Source of the DNA: Palsa-504 sp963819785
Lineage (GTDB): Bacteria; Actinomycetota; Actinomycetes; Streptosporangiales; Streptosporangiaceae
Assembly (NCBI GenBank): GCA_963819785.1
Contig: CAWFXW010000014.1
Coordinates: 234,654 to 298,653 of the forward strand
Length of the DNA stretch: 64,000 nucleotides
Reading direction: 5' to 3'
The notes under the pieces were generated by a model. The model searched no databases. It was not told where the DNA came from and saw nothing but the letters and a program-made list of their open reading frames with translations. Positions 63,833-64,000 of the stretch are shown here, in pieces; the stretch's first letter is position 1, and each line of letters opens with the position of its first letter. The translations under genes were made by a program, and so were the position numbers.

Positions 63833-64000
63833 CCGCGCCAGGCACCCCAGTGGCTGCCGGAGCCTTCGCGATCTCAAGCGAGCCGCGCCAGGGCCAACTG
63901 CGCCCGGTGCCGCACGACGCCGCGGGCGGCGCTGAGGGCCACCCTGAACGGGCCGATATGTGCTCGATCCGGCAATGGCATCCGTCCTCGGAGAGGAGCA
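63829..64000 (+). CDS. Possible start of a gene cut by the window edge
   Basis: ATG 63829 overlaps the preceding stop (ATGA) and the frame MTAPGTPVAAGAFAISSEPR continues open for 57 codons to the edge, including ADMCSIRQWHPSSERS. Coupled arrangement favours a real gene, but no family is recognisable and no ribosome site is clear. Confidence 0.3.
   Translation, partial: MTAPGTPVAAGAFAISSEPRQGQLRPVPHDAAGGAEGHPERADMCSIRQWHPSSERS

Overview
The window is high-GC DNA with Shine-Dalgarno-led and leaderless starts, many GTG starts and typical actinomycete families (SARP, NB-ARC/TPR regulators, F420-type oxidoreductases, TIGR03086 mycothiol-related protein, DUF3068 porin, IS66). It looks like a soil actinomycete of the Streptosporangiales/Frankia-like kind; genus cannot be told from the sequence. 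At least fourteen single-base frameshifts break otherwise well-conserved genes between 1.7 and 53.6 kb. This points to uncorrected indels in a draft assembly, or less likely to heavy gene decay. I describe those genes as one unit and give the break point.

Layout. 0-10.7 kb: a catabolic regulon with a sugar-type ABC permease and lipoprotein, three SDRs, a MenB/BadI-like crotonase, an acyl-CoA dehydrogenase, a P450, a luciferase-like oxidoreductase and an aldehyde dehydrogenase. Four of its promoters share an AT-rich operator-like motif. 10.9-24.4 kb: a compact biosynthetic-looking locus with an AfsR-type SARP, a small Ig-like protein, a KAS III with a large extra N-terminal domain, a eukaryote-style fused acyl-CoA carboxylase, a JmjC/cupin oxygenase and a very small ORF. 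Two sets of 11-bp direct repeats of the SARP-binding kind flank it. 24.4-34 kb: MBL hydrolase, acyl-CoA dehydrogenase, gene remnants, an XRE/NB-ARC/TPR regulator, tandem sulfotransferases, a secreted Cys protein and an orphan Imm5 immunity gene that sits against a truncated oligopeptide-binding gene.

34-41 kb: dipeptide/oligopeptide ABC operon (D-F-C-B), a PH-domain membrane protein and an AmiC-like sensor. 41-48 kb: a cyclase/NB-ARC/LuxR regulator, DDN-family and DUF3068 proteins. 48.2-54.3 kb: an accessory region that begins at a 46-nt fragment of tRNA-Val(GAC), the usual footprint of an integrative element, and carries a nucleotidyltransferase toxin-antitoxin-like pair, an unrecognised 549-aa protein and an IS66 element. 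54.8-64 kb: MocR regulator with a divergent target gene, COG4315 and SRPBCC proteins, an OsmC-family peroxidase with an in-frame TGA exactly at the peroxidatic cysteine, a two-component system and a polytopic membrane protein.

The strongest candidate for something special is the OsmC gene (59393-59866, minus strand). The TGA lies at codon 67 in place of Cys, 90 further conserved codons follow in frame, and a bacterial-SECIS-like hairpin lies at the right distance, so this is a likely selenoprotein. Second is the SARP/KAS III/carboxylase/cupin locus with its repeats.
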